Positions 51,864 to 60,169 of a DNA stretch of 64,000 nt are shown in pieces (within the stretch, counting starts at the first letter, position 1; every line of letters begins with the position of its first letter). Source of the DNA: Streptomyces sp. L-9-10 (GTDB taxonomy: Bacteria > Actinomycetota > Actinomycetes > Streptomycetales > Streptomycetaceae); NCBI RefSeq assembly GCF_004151105.1, contig NZ_PHRF01000005.1:140016-204015 (forward strand), read 5' to 3'. Under the pieces are notes generated by a model. That model was not told the DNA's origin. It was given only the letters and a program-made list of their open reading frames with translations, and ran no database searches. The position numbers were made by a program, and so were the translations under genes.

Positions 51864-52450
51864 TCCTGGTCCGGCACGGACGTACGCAGGCCAACGCGCG
51901 GGCACGCTTCCCGCTCTCCTCCGCCGTACCGCTGGACGCAACCGGCCGCGAGCAGGTCACGCGCACCGGGCAGCAGATCGCCGCCACGGACTTCCGGCCC
52001 GAGATCATCCACAGCAGCGACGCCGAGCGCGCCGCGCAGACCGCCGCCCTGCTCAGGGACGTGATCGCACCGGGACTGCCCATCGTGCCGCGCACCGACC
52101 TGCGCGAACTGGACTGGGGCGAGCTGCGCGGACGGTCCACCTCCACGGGCCCCGCGGGCGAGGCCGCGTACGCCCGCTGGCAGCGCGACCCGATGGGCCG
52201 GCTGCCCGGCGGGGAGGGGCTCGCCGACGTGGCGGCCCGGGTGGCCCGGGTGCTGCGGCTGATCACCGACGACGGGCGTCCGGCGATCGTCGTGTCCCAC
52301 GCGGTCACACTCACCGTCCTGACGGCACAGGCCAACGGCTGGGACCTCGCCGAGACCTGGCGTTCACACCGGGCGCACCTGTCCACCGGACAGTTCCGCC
52401 TCCTCGACCTGCCCGCACCACACGGTGCGGTCCGCCCTCTCCCCCACTGA
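51854..52450 (+). CDS. Histidine phosphatase-superfamily protein
   Basis: A 198-aa phosphoglycerate-mutase-like phosphatase. The catalytic RHG (residues 7-9) lies in LILVRHGRTQANARARF; SDAERAAQTA, RELDWGELRGR and the second catalytic His in IVVSHAVTLTVL complete the active site. AAGGAGG precedes the GTG start. CobC/Gpm-type members remove phosphate from small metabolites; with a kinase, NTP-transferase and PEP-type phosphotransferase in the operon it could remove a protecting phosphate late in biosynthesis (inference). Confidence 0.9.
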   Translation: MRLILVRHGRTQANARARFPLSSAVPLDATGREQVTRTGQQIAATDFRPEIIHSSDAERAAQTAALLRDVIAPGLPIVPRTDLRELDWGELRGRSTSTGPAGEAAYARWQRDPMGRLPGGEGLADVAARVARVLRLITDDGRPAIVVSHAVTLTVLTAQANGWDLAETWRSHRAHLSTGQFRLLDLPAPHGAVRPLPH

Positions 52451-52478
52451 CCCCGTACCACGTGAAAGGTGCACCGCC

Positions 52479-53417
52479 ATGGCCTACCCGTCGCTGTCCC
52501 CACTGATCGAGGAAGGCGTGCTCGATGAGGTCCTGGAAGGACTCGGCTTCCTCCACGCGAACGACCGCTGCCGCCGCAACTGCACCCACTGCCCCGCCTT
52601 CGGGGACACGAATCCGGTGGAGATGACGCCCTTCGCGACCCTGACGCGGCTCGCACGCGACGTCGGCGAGGCGTTCCAGGACCGCGGGATCACCCCGCGG
52701 CGCAGCATCGCCTCCTGGCGGATCAGTGATCCGCTCGACTACCACGTCAGGGACGGCAAAACCACCCGGACCACGTTCGACGTCGCCCGCCTATGGCGTG
52801 AACACCTCGGTCAGGGGCTGTACCTGGTGACCAACGGCAGCGAGGGCAAGCGGTTCGCGCAGACCGCGCTGCGCCAGGTCGCCGCGGCGCCCGAGGTCGT
52901 CTCGCAGGTCAAGCTGACCGTCACGCCCTGCGACGCGGGCTGGGGCAGCGAGCGCTATCTGCACAGCATCGCCGAGGACGTCGCGACGCTCGCGACGCTG
53001 TGGGACCTGGGCTCGACCCGCATGGAGGACCCCACGGGCCTGCGGTTCCGCATCAATCTCAAATCGACGGCGGACCGGCGCGAAGAGGCGCTCCAGTTCA
53101 TGGCCCGGGCACTGGAGTTGGCCGGGCTGCGCCCCGACGAGTCGGAGAAGGCACTGGCCGATCCGCGGCGCGTCTCGGCGAAGGACATCTACGACCTGGG
53201 CTCGTACGTCGGGGACAGCCCGGTCGTGAACGCTCTCAGTATCAAGGGGCGGGACGGGAAGCGGTTCAAGTCGACCGCGGAGACCCGCACACACCACCAG
53301 TACGGCATCTACCCCGACGGCAGCGTCCGGGTCATCGACATGTACGAGTTCAAGGTCTACGAGGCGACCGGCGAGTCCGGCGCGCCGCTCCGCGTCGACC
53401 TGCGGAGCGCCGCCTGA
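52479..53417 (+). CDS. Radical SAM enzyme
   Basis: A 312-aa radical SAM protein with the iron-sulfur motif C31-x3-C35-x2-C38 (CRRNCTHC). The barrel continues with RRSIASWRISDPLDY, GLYLVTNGSEGKRF and VSQVKLTVTPCDAGWG. There is no Cys-rich SPASM or twitch extension, so only one cluster is expected. It lacks an obvious RRE-type peptide-binding domain. In the operon it is the best candidate for forming a C-C, C-N or epimerised centre on the 20-mer or a cofactor-like intermediate; the chemistry cannot be named from sequence. Gap of 28 bp to the phosphatase, 47 to the next gene. Confidence 0.9.
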   Translation: MAYPSLSPLIEEGVLDEVLEGLGFLHANDRCRRNCTHCPAFGDTNPVEMTPFATLTRLARDVGEAFQDRGITPRRSIASWRISDPLDYHVRDGKTTRTTFDVARLWREHLGQGLYLVTNGSEGKRFAQTALRQVAAAPEVVSQVKLTVTPCDAGWGSERYLHSIAEDVATLATLWDLGSTRMEDPTGLRFRINLKSTADRREEALQFMARALELAGLRPDESEKALADPRRVSAKDIYDLGSYVGDSPVVNALSIKGRDGKRFKSTAETRTHHQYGIYPDGSVRVIDMYEFKVYEATGESGAPLRVDLRSAA

Positions 53418-53464
53418 CGTCCGGCACCGGGCCGGGGCGGAGGAAACAGAGGACAGGAGTCAAG

Positions 53465-55498
53465 GTGAAGCAGGACAGAGTCGTACCGCTGTATCGAGCC
53501 GACGGGTTCCCGACGCTGCTCACGGGCGCGAAGGCACAGGCCCTGGCCCGCCTGAACGGGGCCGGCCTTTCGGTCCCGGACGGCGTCTGCGTGACCTCCC
53601 TCTGGTTCGGCGAGGTGGCGTCCCGCACGGACATCGGCCGGTCGATCGAGCACAACCTGCGCGACCTCAGCGCGATCCCCACCGGCACGGGCCGCTCCCT
53701 GGAACTCATCCGCCGTGCCCTGACACGCACGCCGTGGCCCGACGACCTGGTCGCGGAGGTGAGCGAGGCGGCACGGCGGCTGCTCGCGGCGGGGCCGGTG
53801 ATGGTGCGCTCCTCGGTTCCGGTGGAGGACGGTGCCGGACTGTCCTTCGCCGGTGTCTTCGAGTCCGAGGGCCCACTGGAGTCCGTGCCGGAGGTCCTCG
53901 CGGCGCTCGGCCGCTGCTGGGCGGCGCTGTACTCGGCCCGCGTCGTGTCGTACGCCCGCGGCCGACTGCCCGACGAGTACGCCGCTTTCCTCCAGTCCTG
54001 GGTGCGGCCCGACGCGCACGGTGTGCTGTTCACCCGGGATCCGGTCACGCGCGCCGACGGGCCGATCACCGATGTCGCCTGGGGCAACACGACCGACACC
54101 ACGTCAGGGCGCGCGAGCGCCGGCCGCGTCGCTCTCACAGCCGGTGACGGCGACGGCGACTCCGGCGTCACACTGCCGCGCGCACTGCGGGACTCGCTCA
54201 ACTCCCTTGCCCGGCAGGGCGAACAGCTCTTCGGCCATCCGCTCGACATCGAGTGGGTGTGGAGCGACGGCCGCCTCCACACGCTACAGGCGCGGCCGAT
54301 CACGCACGCCACCGCGACCCGCGCCCCGGCGGCCGCGTGGTGGCCCGACTCCGATGTCGGGGCACTGCACGACGTCGACCTCGGCCTGTGCCGACGGCGC
54401 TTCGAAGGCGCCCTGATGAAGCACATCTGGCTGCGGCGGCAGTGCGCGGCTCTCGACGTGCCGACGTACCGCGAGGCGTACGTCGTCTACCGCCCGGAGG
54501 ACACGCGGCGACTCGCGGACGAGCTCGCCGGTCATCTGCGCACCGAGTACGTCCAGGTCAACTGGGCCGCGCGCGGCACAGGCACCGTCGCACCGCTGGC
54601 GGAGCTCGCCCTCCACCTCAAGCGCGGGCACGACCGCAACCCGTTGGGCGACCCGGCGTTCTGCGCGGCGCACATCGGGGAGATCGTGCCCGCCGAGGCG
54701 TCCGGCTTCTCCGCCGTGCTCGGTGACGGGACCGTCGTCATCGAGGCGTTCCCCGCCGGGCTTCCGGGCATCAAGGAGGGCGGGCTCGTCCCGTCGGTCT
54801 TCACTGTCACGCCCGCCGGGCAGGTCGTCCGCGAGCACATCGCCACGTTCGACCGCCGGTGCCGCGTCGAGCCCGGCGAGGGCTGGTGGTGGCACCCGGA
54901 GGACACACCCCCGTACACCTTCGACCGGCCCGACGCCGAGGTCCTGGACATCGCCGGCCTCACCCGCGCCCTGTGCGAGTCCCTCGGGGAGGCACGTGTG
55001 GAGTGGTACGCCGGTGACGAAGGCGCCATGGTCCGTGACGTCAGCCTCGAAGGCGGTCGCCTCGACGCCCCCTCGTCCCCCGGCGGGCAGCTGATCTCGG
55101 GCGGTGTCGCCTCGGGTACGGTCCTCAACCTGCCGGACCTCGGGGATCTCGACGAGGCGGCCCGCACGCTGGAGGTCAGCGTCGTCGGCTCCGGCATGGA
55201 CAACGCCGCGGTCATGGCGGACGCCCGGATCACCGCCGCCGTCGACGCGGTCGGCGGCGCCAAGGACGTCATCGTGGTGGCCGAGTACCCGTCGGCGGGG
55301 CTCATCCCGCTGGTGGACCTCGCCGCGGGCTTCGTCTTCCAGCGCGGCAACCTCCTGTGCCACACCGCCATCGTGCTGCGTGAACGAGGAGTCCCGGCGA
55401 TCGTGTCACCCGGTGCCGCGCGGCTGCGGGACGGGATGGCGGTGGAGATCTCGCCCGCCGGGGTAACGGTCCTGAGCGACCGGGGGCAGGCGTGCTAG
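53465..55498 (+). CDS. PEP synthase/rifampin-phosphotransferase-like protein
   Basis: A 677-aa protein starting at GTG behind AGGAG. The N-terminal ATP-binding domain of the PEP-synthase/PPDK type shows VRSSVPVEDGAGLSFAG (from Val114, with Glu121-Asp122) and HPLDIEWVWSDGRLHTLQAR plus PIT. The C-terminal swivelling phosphohistidine domain has its His at 633 (LLCHTAIVLRERGVPAIV). Between them about 300 residues have no known fold, and the PEP-binding barrel of PpsA is missing. Domain order ATP-substrate-His is that of rifampin phosphotransferase, which cleaves ATP to AMP and Pi and phosphorylates its target through His. It may therefore phosphorylate the peptide or a small precursor. The following gene starts inside its last codons. 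Confidence 0.85.
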   Translation: MKQDRVVPLYRADGFPTLLTGAKAQALARLNGAGLSVPDGVCVTSLWFGEVASRTDIGRSIEHNLRDLSAIPTGTGRSLELIRRALTRTPWPDDLVAEVSEAARRLLAAGPVMVRSSVPVEDGAGLSFAGVFESEGPLESVPEVLAALGRCWAALYSARVVSYARGRLPDEYAAFLQSWVRPDAHGVLFTRDPVTRADGPITDVAWGNTTDTTSGRASAGRVALTAGDGDGDSGVTLPRALRDSLNSLARQGEQLFGHPLDIEWVWSDGRLHTLQARPITHATATRAPAAAWWPDSDVGALHDVDLGLCRRRFEGALMKHIWLRRQCAALDVPTYREAYVVYRPEDTRRLADELAGHLRTEYVQVNWAARGTGTVAPLAELALHLKRGHDRNPLGDPAFCAAHIGEIVPAEASGFSAVLGDGTVVIEAFPAGLPGIKEGGLVPSVFTVTPAGQVVREHIATFDRRCRVEPGEGWWWHPEDTPPYTFDRPDAEVLDIAGLTRALCESLGEARVEWYAGDEGAMVRDVSLEGGRLDAPSSPGGQLISGGVASGTVLNLPDLGDLDEAARTLEVSVVGSGMDNAAVMADARITAAVDAVGGAKDVIVVAEYPSAGLIPLVDLAAGFVFQRGNLLCHTAIVLRERGVPAIVSPGAARLRDGMAVEISPAGVTVLSDRGQAC

Positions 55499-57066
55499 CA
55501 CCCCAACCACTCTGGCGTACAAGGGCGTTGCGGGCTCTCGACCTGGACGACGCTCGGCTGGTCGAACGGCTGCTGTGCGACGACTCCCGAGGCAGTGAGG
55601 CGTGGCGGCGGCTGCTGGCACGGGCGGACTTCGTCCCCGACGGCTTCACGGCGGCCGAGCGGATGAACGGCGGGGTACTGCTCGGCCCTTCGGAGAGCGA
55701 CTTCGGCTCATGGCTCTCCGGCATGATCGCGGGGAAGCTGCGACGGGTGACGCCCCCGGCCGGCGGCGGGGCCGACGGGGCCGACGGGGACCATGGCAGC
55801 GGCTGGGGCGGTCACGGCGACGGGCGCGACCGGGGCGACGACGACCGCGGGGACGCGGACCCCGCCGTCGTCGCCTTCTGCCACGAACAGACGATGCGGC
55901 TGCTCGAACACTCCGTGGCGGGGGCACCGGTGGCACGGACGCTGGCCAACCAGGAGGTGCCGTCGGTGGTGGACCGCGTCATCGCGCACTGCGTGTTCGG
56001 CGACGTCCGGGCACCGGTGGTCACGCACCGGACCTACGCACACCGCTCCGTCCGTGTGGCTCTGGAACTCGCCTCGTCGGTTGCCGAGAGGTGCGGCCAG
56101 GACCTGGCCGCCCTGCTGCGCTACAGCCTCGCCGCCGGACTCATCGGCGCCGGGCAGAAGCTGCGCGCCCCCGGCCCCGGGACGGCGCTGCCCGTCGGCG
56201 ACTCGGATGATCCCGCGGCAGTGGCACGGGGACTGTGGCCGAAGTACCGGGAACTGGCCGAGCGCCCGCTGCTCGTCGACCACTGGGAGGCCTTCCGCGC
56301 CGACGTACTGGACGGGCCGTGCCGGTTGGTGTGGTTCTTCGACGACTGCGCCGAGACCGTGATCGACCTCCTGCTGCTCGACCGCCTCGTGGCGGCCAAT
56401 CCCCGGCTCCAGCTGACCCTGGTCCCCAAGTCCCTGCCGTGTTATACGGACGCCGACACCGCTCTCGTACTGCGCCTGCTCGACTCGCCGCGCCTGCGCG
56501 CGCTCGGCGTCGAGCGGTTGCGGGCCACGGACGTCTGCACCACCGGACCGAGCATGGCCACGGCCAACCTGCGCAAAGTGTCCCCGGAACTCGCCCGGGC
56601 GCTGGACGAAGCACAGTGCGTGTTCGTGAAGGGCACCAACATCCACGAGATGTTCCAGGGTGGCATCAGCAAAGTGATGTACACCGGATTCGTGCTGGTC
56701 AGCGAGTTCAACGAAAGCGCGATAGGAGTGGACGCGAGCACCGCGCCGCTGCTCCTGGTCCGCTCCGGGCCGGGCGAGTACACGAACTGGGGGTTCGAGG
56801 GACGCCGCAACCGCACGGTGCGGTACGCCGACGGCCGTGAAGTCCCGTTGTGCTGGAGCACCCTGATGGACCGGGAACGCCGCACACAGTGCACCGAACC
56901 GGCCCTGCTCCGCGACGAGTTGCATCTGCTCACCTCACTCGCCGGACAGGTCGCGCCCAGGACGCGTGCCGCACTGGAGAGCGAGAGGGAGCGGGTGAGC
57001 CGAAGGCTGCACCAGCTCACAGGGGCGACAGCCGGGCCGATCCCCTCCCCTACCCTCTCCTCATAG
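55492..57066 (+). CDS. DUF89/ARMT1-like protein
   Basis: A 524-aa protein of the DUF89 (damage-control phosphatase/ARMT1-like) family. Key blocks are VWFFDDCAETVIDLLLLDRL, where DDCAE stands for the usual DNAGE metal site, then LTLVPKSLPCYTDADTALVL and FVKGTNIHEMFQGGISKVMY. Family members dephosphorylate sugar or nucleotide phosphates with Co/Ni/Mn; ARMT1 is also reported to methylate carboxylates. Here it could hydrolyse a phospho-intermediate in the pathway. A Gly/Asp-rich loop at about 83-125 is unlike other members. GTG start overlaps the previous gene by seven bases. Confidence 0.85.
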   Translation: MLAPQPLWRTRALRALDLDDARLVERLLCDDSRGSEAWRRLLARADFVPDGFTAAERMNGGVLLGPSESDFGSWLSGMIAGKLRRVTPPAGGGADGADGDHGSGWGGHGDGRDRGDDDRGDADPAVVAFCHEQTMRLLEHSVAGAPVARTLANQEVPSVVDRVIAHCVFGDVRAPVVTHRTYAHRSVRVALELASSVAERCGQDLAALLRYSLAAGLIGAGQKLRAPGPGTALPVGDSDDPAAVARGLWPKYRELAERPLLVDHWEAFRADVLDGPCRLVWFFDDCAETVIDLLLLDRLVAANPRLQLTLVPKSLPCYTDADTALVLRLLDSPRLRALGVERLRATDVCTTGPSMATANLRKVSPELARALDEAQCVFVKGTNIHEMFQGGISKVMYTGFVLVSEFNESAIGVDASTAPLLLVRSGPGEYTNWGFEGRRNRTVRYADGREVPLCWSTLMDRERRTQCTEPALLRDELHLLTSLAGQVAPRTRAALESERERVSRRLHQLTGATAGPIPSPTLSS

Positions 57067-57098
57067 CTGCCGCCCCCTCCCCCGACCTTGGAGCCCAC

Positions 57099-57431
57099 GT
57101 GCCGGAGCCCGAAGCCGACTGGCTGGACGAAGTCGAACGCATCGCCGCCGGGGCGATCGAGCGCTTCCCCCGCCACAACGACATCTTCCACCTCGTCTCC
57201 CGCCTGGCCGAGGAGACGGGGGAAGTCGCCCAGCAGATCAACCGCTTGGAGGGCATGGGCGTCAAACGCGAGCGCCACGGCGAACCGGACGTCGACAACC
57301 TCACCAAGGAGGTGCTCGACGTGGTGCGCTGCGCCGTGACCATCGCCATGCACTACGGCTGTGTCGACGACCTCCGGGCGCTCACCTCGGAGAAGCTGGC
57401 TTCGTATCGCCTGGAGGGATGGGTGAGCTGA
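57099..57431 (+). CDS. MazG-like nucleotide pyrophosphohydrolase
   Basis: A 110-aa all-alpha NTP pyrophosphatase. The magnesium motif E38-E39-x2-E42 (RLAEETGEVAQQI) and E71-x2-D74 (KEVLDVVRC) are complete. GTG at 57099 follows GGAG at a good distance. It cuts NTPs to NMP and pyrophosphate, and is short like the dUTPase/MazG-type iMazG proteins. As the last gene of the operon it could supply NMP to the kinase-like protein or clear a toxic NTP product. Convergent with the MBL-fold gene 28 bp on. Confidence 0.85.
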   Translation: MPEPEADWLDEVERIAAGAIERFPRHNDIFHLVSRLAEETGEVAQQINRLEGMGVKRERHGEPDVDNLTKEVLDVVRCAVTIAMHYGCVDDLRALTSEKLASYRLEGWVS

Positions 57432-57459
57432 CGCCGCCCGGCATCCGCCCATCCGCCCG

Positions 57460-58404
57460 TCAGCGAAAGGCTCCGGGGCTCGTCTCCGGGCCGGCTGTCG
57501 CCCATGGCCCGAGGGCGAACCCGCCGCTCGCCCGTACGACTTCCACAGCACCCGCACCACCGAAGTGGGCGGGGACGAGCAACTCCCGTTCGTCGGCCGC
57601 CCGCCCGAGAATACGGCGGCGGCTGGCCACCGCTTGTTCCGGGGCCAGGCAGGCGTTGCTGTTGCAGCAGGGCTGGAGGATCTGCACCGGGCTGTGCAGC
57701 AGGTCTCCGACGAAGACCGCCCGATCGCTTCCGGACGCGAGTCGGAGCACGGACGAGCCGGGGGTGTGGCCGGGCGCGGACTCCAGGGTGAGGTGTTCGT
57801 CGATGCGGTGGAGGCCGTCCCACAGCACGGCCTGCCCGGCCTGGTGGATGGGGGCGACGCTGTCTTCGTAGATCAGGCGGTCGACCTCCTGCCGGCCGTT
57901 CCCGTACGCGTTGTCCGGACCGTAGTGGAAATCGTCCGCGGCGGGAATGAGGTATTGGGCGTTGGGGAACGTCGGTACCCACTGCCCGTCCGCGTCGACG
58001 GTGTTCCAGCCGACGTGATCGACGTGGAGGTGGGTGTTGACGACGACGTCGACATCCCCCGGGCGAACACCGGCCCTCGCCAGGAGGTCGAGGAAATCCC
58101 CCTGACGCCGGTGGAAGTACGGAGCCATGCCCGGTCGTTCGCGCCCGTTGCCCGCTCCTGTGTCGACCAGGACAGTCCGTCCGGCGCTGCGCACTACCCA
58201 CGACTGCAACGCGATCACCGTCCTGTCGCTGTCCCGCCTCCAGTGGTCGGGGGCGAGCCACTGCTCGTTGTCCTTCCATACATCGGCACTGACTTCCGGA
58301 AGGAACTCGGAGGTGGGCAGGAACGGTTCATGCCACTCCACGACCCGGATGACCTCGACATCCCCCAGCACCATGCTCTGTACACGCTCGTCCTCATTCA
58401 CCAT
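57460..58404 (-). CDS. MBL-fold metallohydrolase
   Basis: A 314-aa metallo-beta-lactamase-fold protein. The metal motif is THLHVDHVGW; further ligands are His in SAPGHTPGSSVL, Asp in VFVGDLLHSPV and a late His in VPAHFGG. The motif set and length resemble quorum-quenching or arylsulfatase-like members, but the substrate is not readable. The ATG at 58404 begins VNEDERV; an upstream ATG would add 12 residues and reach toward the AraC gene. It is divergent from the AraC regulator 100 bp away, the likely controller. Confidence 0.87.
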   Translation of the reverse strand: MVNEDERVQSMVLGDVEVIRVVEWHEPFLPTSEFLPEVSADVWKDNEQWLAPDHWRRDSDRTVIALQSWVVRSAGRTVLVDTGAGNGRERPGMAPYFHRRQGDFLDLLARAGVRPGDVDVVVNTHLHVDHVGWNTVDADGQWVPTFPNAQYLIPAADDFHYGPDNAYGNGRQEVDRLIYEDSVAPIHQAGQAVLWDGLHRIDEHLTLESAPGHTPGSSVLRLASGSDRAVFVGDLLHSPVQILQPCCNSNACLAPEQAVASRRRILGRAADERELLVPAHFGGAGAVEVVRASGGFALGPWATAGPETSPGAFR

Positions 58405-58504
58405 GTGCTCGACTCTAAGAACGGTGAACGATCCCCTCAATGCGCATCCAGCTCAATAAAATACGCTTCCGTCTCATGCCTCAGATGGGAGATATCCTGG
58501 GTGG

Positions 58505-59524
58505 ATGGATGTGGTGAGCGACGCGATCGCTGCCGTGCACCTCGGGCACCCTTCGTCCCAGCGGGTGCGGATGGGCGGCAGCTGGTGCGCGCGGCTGGAC
58601 CCGTACGACGGCGCGGGCTTCCATGTCGTCCTGAAGGGCAGCTGCTGGCTACTGACCGACAGCGGTGCCCACGTGTCCCTCGGCGTGGGTGACGCGGTGC
58701 TGCTGCCCCATGGCACGGGCCGCGTGATCGCCGATTCCCCGGTCGACGCGGCGACCGCGAGGGAGAAGGCGGTGCCGGTCGAACGATTGCCTGTGGTGAT
58801 GGGGGCGAGCCCGGGGTCGGGGCCGCTAGCCCGGCCCGATCGCGAGGAGACGGAGATGCTCTGCGGCACGTACTGGCTCGACTGCAGCCGGATGCACCCG
58901 CTCATGGCAGAGCTGCCCGAAGTCGTGCACCTTCCCAGCCGGGTGGGCACCCACCTCGAACTCCGCGCCGCGATCGACCTGCTGGCCGGTGAGCTGGACG
59001 AGGTACGGCCCGGCTCCTGCGTCGCGCTCCCGAACCTGCTCGACCTCCTCCTCGTCTACATGATCCGCTCCTGGATGGCCGAATCCACCAGCGGATCCTG
59101 GCCCGGCGCGCTGGGCGACCCGGTGACGTCCGCCGCCCTGCGGGCGCTCCACTCGAACCCCGCCGCGCCGTGGAGCAACGACCGCCTGGCCGCGGAGGCG
59201 GGCGTCTCCCGCCCCACGCTGGCCCGCCGGTTCACCACCCTGGTCGGCCGTCCTCCGATGGCGTACCTCACCTGGTGGCGTGTGATCCTCGCCGCCACCC
59301 TGCTCCGCGACACCACGGAAACCCTGGCCACCATCGCCGCCCGGGTCGGCTACGGCAGCCCGTACGCACTCTCACACGCCTTCGCGAGGGAGTTCGGTAC
59401 CACACCGGGGCGGTATCGAGCGCGGGCCGTGAGCCGGGCGGCCTCCGCCGCAGACCCTCAACTCACGCCGAAACAAACTGACATCGGGAAACTCGGTCCC
59501 GGCCGCCGGGCGGCCAAGCCGTAG
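58505..59524 (+). CDS. AraC-family regulator with cupin_6 domain
   Basis: A 339-aa regulator. The N-terminal cupin_6 sensor (GGSWCARLDPYDGAGFHVVL, VSLGVGDAVLLPHG) is followed by the two helix-turn-helix units (NDRLAAEAGVSRPTLARRFT; LATIAARVGYGSPYALSHAF). This class often controls a divergent oxidoreductase or hydrolase; here the MBL-fold gene. The stop is 19 bp from the convergent small membrane protein gene. Confidence 0.9.
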   Translation: MDVVSDAIAAVHLGHPSSQRVRMGGSWCARLDPYDGAGFHVVLKGSCWLLTDSGAHVSLGVGDAVLLPHGTGRVIADSPVDAATAREKAVPVERLPVVMGASPGSGPLARPDREETEMLCGTYWLDCSRMHPLMAELPEVVHLPSRVGTHLELRAAIDLLAGELDEVRPGSCVALPNLLDLLLVYMIRSWMAESTSGSWPGALGDPVTSAALRALHSNPAAPWSNDRLAAEAGVSRPTLARRFTTLVGRPPMAYLTWWRVILAATLLRDTTETLATIAARVGYGSPYALSHAFAREFGTTPGRYRARAVSRAASAADPQLTPKQTDIGKLGPGRRAAKP

Positions 59525-59542
59525 TCACCCTCGGATACGCCC

Positions 59543-59959
59543 TCAGTGATTGTGTCCGGGCAGGTGGAAGCGGTGTGCCGGGCGACGCGAGGCCGACGGG
59601 GAAGGCGTGGATGAGCCGTGGGCACCCTCTCCTCTGTGGTCGGCCTCGGGCGGTGCCGTGCGGGAATCGTCGAGCCGGCCTCTGAGTTCATCGCGCTCGG
59701 ACACCGCCGCGCGCGCCGCGCGGCGCTTCCTGCTCCGGTGAGCGAGGAGAGCCGCACCTCCCAGCATGAGCCACAGCCCGAGGCCGAAGATCAGCGCCAG
59801 GGCGATCCCGCTCAGGAAGGCACCCAGTGCGTTGAGGGTGAACGGCGTACTGCCGAACAACGTCACGGCGTAATCCGGCCCCCCGGAGAGGTTGAAGGCG
59901 ATGAGGATCGCCGTAAAAGCGGCTGTGGCCGCCATCAGCAGGATTCCGATGATCAGCAT
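59543..59959 (-). CDS. Small two-helix membrane protein
   Basis: A 138-aa protein with two or three hydrophobic segments: LIIGILLMAATAAFTAILIA (1-25) and ALGAFLSGIALALIFGLGLW with LMLGGAALL (45-75). A charged tail of about 60 residues follows (SRKRRAARAAVSERDELRGR). GAGG precedes the ATG at 59959; an upstream ATG has none. The layout resembles Streptomyces LapA-like or hypothetical membrane proteins of unknown role. The tail probably lies in the cytoplasm because of the arginines. Confidence 0.75.
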   Translation of the reverse strand: MLIIGILLMAATAAFTAILIAFNLSGGPDYAVTLFGSTPFTLNALGAFLSGIALALIFGLGLWLMLGGAALLAHRSRKRRAARAAVSERDELRGRLDDSRTAPPEADHRGEGAHGSSTPSPSASRRPAHRFHLPGHNH

Positions 59960-60122
59960 GGGCTGCACCTCGCAGCGATCGGGCGGAGTTGGCCAGTGCC
60001 TCCTCAGGAAGGGCGGCGCCAGGCCACACTCCGCCAGAAACACAAGCTCCTGGTGCTCCTACTCTCCTCGGGTGTCGGACCGCCTGCATCTGGGAACGCG
60101 CCCGTCCCGGCGGACAAGGCCC

Positions 60123-60158
60123 CCTGGCTGGTAGCCCCGGCCGGGGTTACCAGCCAGG
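60123..60158 (-). terminator. 18-bp near-perfect hairpin terminator
   Basis: The two 18-nt arms 60123-60140 and 60141-60158 pair with one G-T wobble and no extra loop, the centre being CCGG-CCGG. It lies just past the oxidoreductase stop (60170). Confidence 0.85.
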
Positions 60159-60169
60159 AGTTACCGGGC

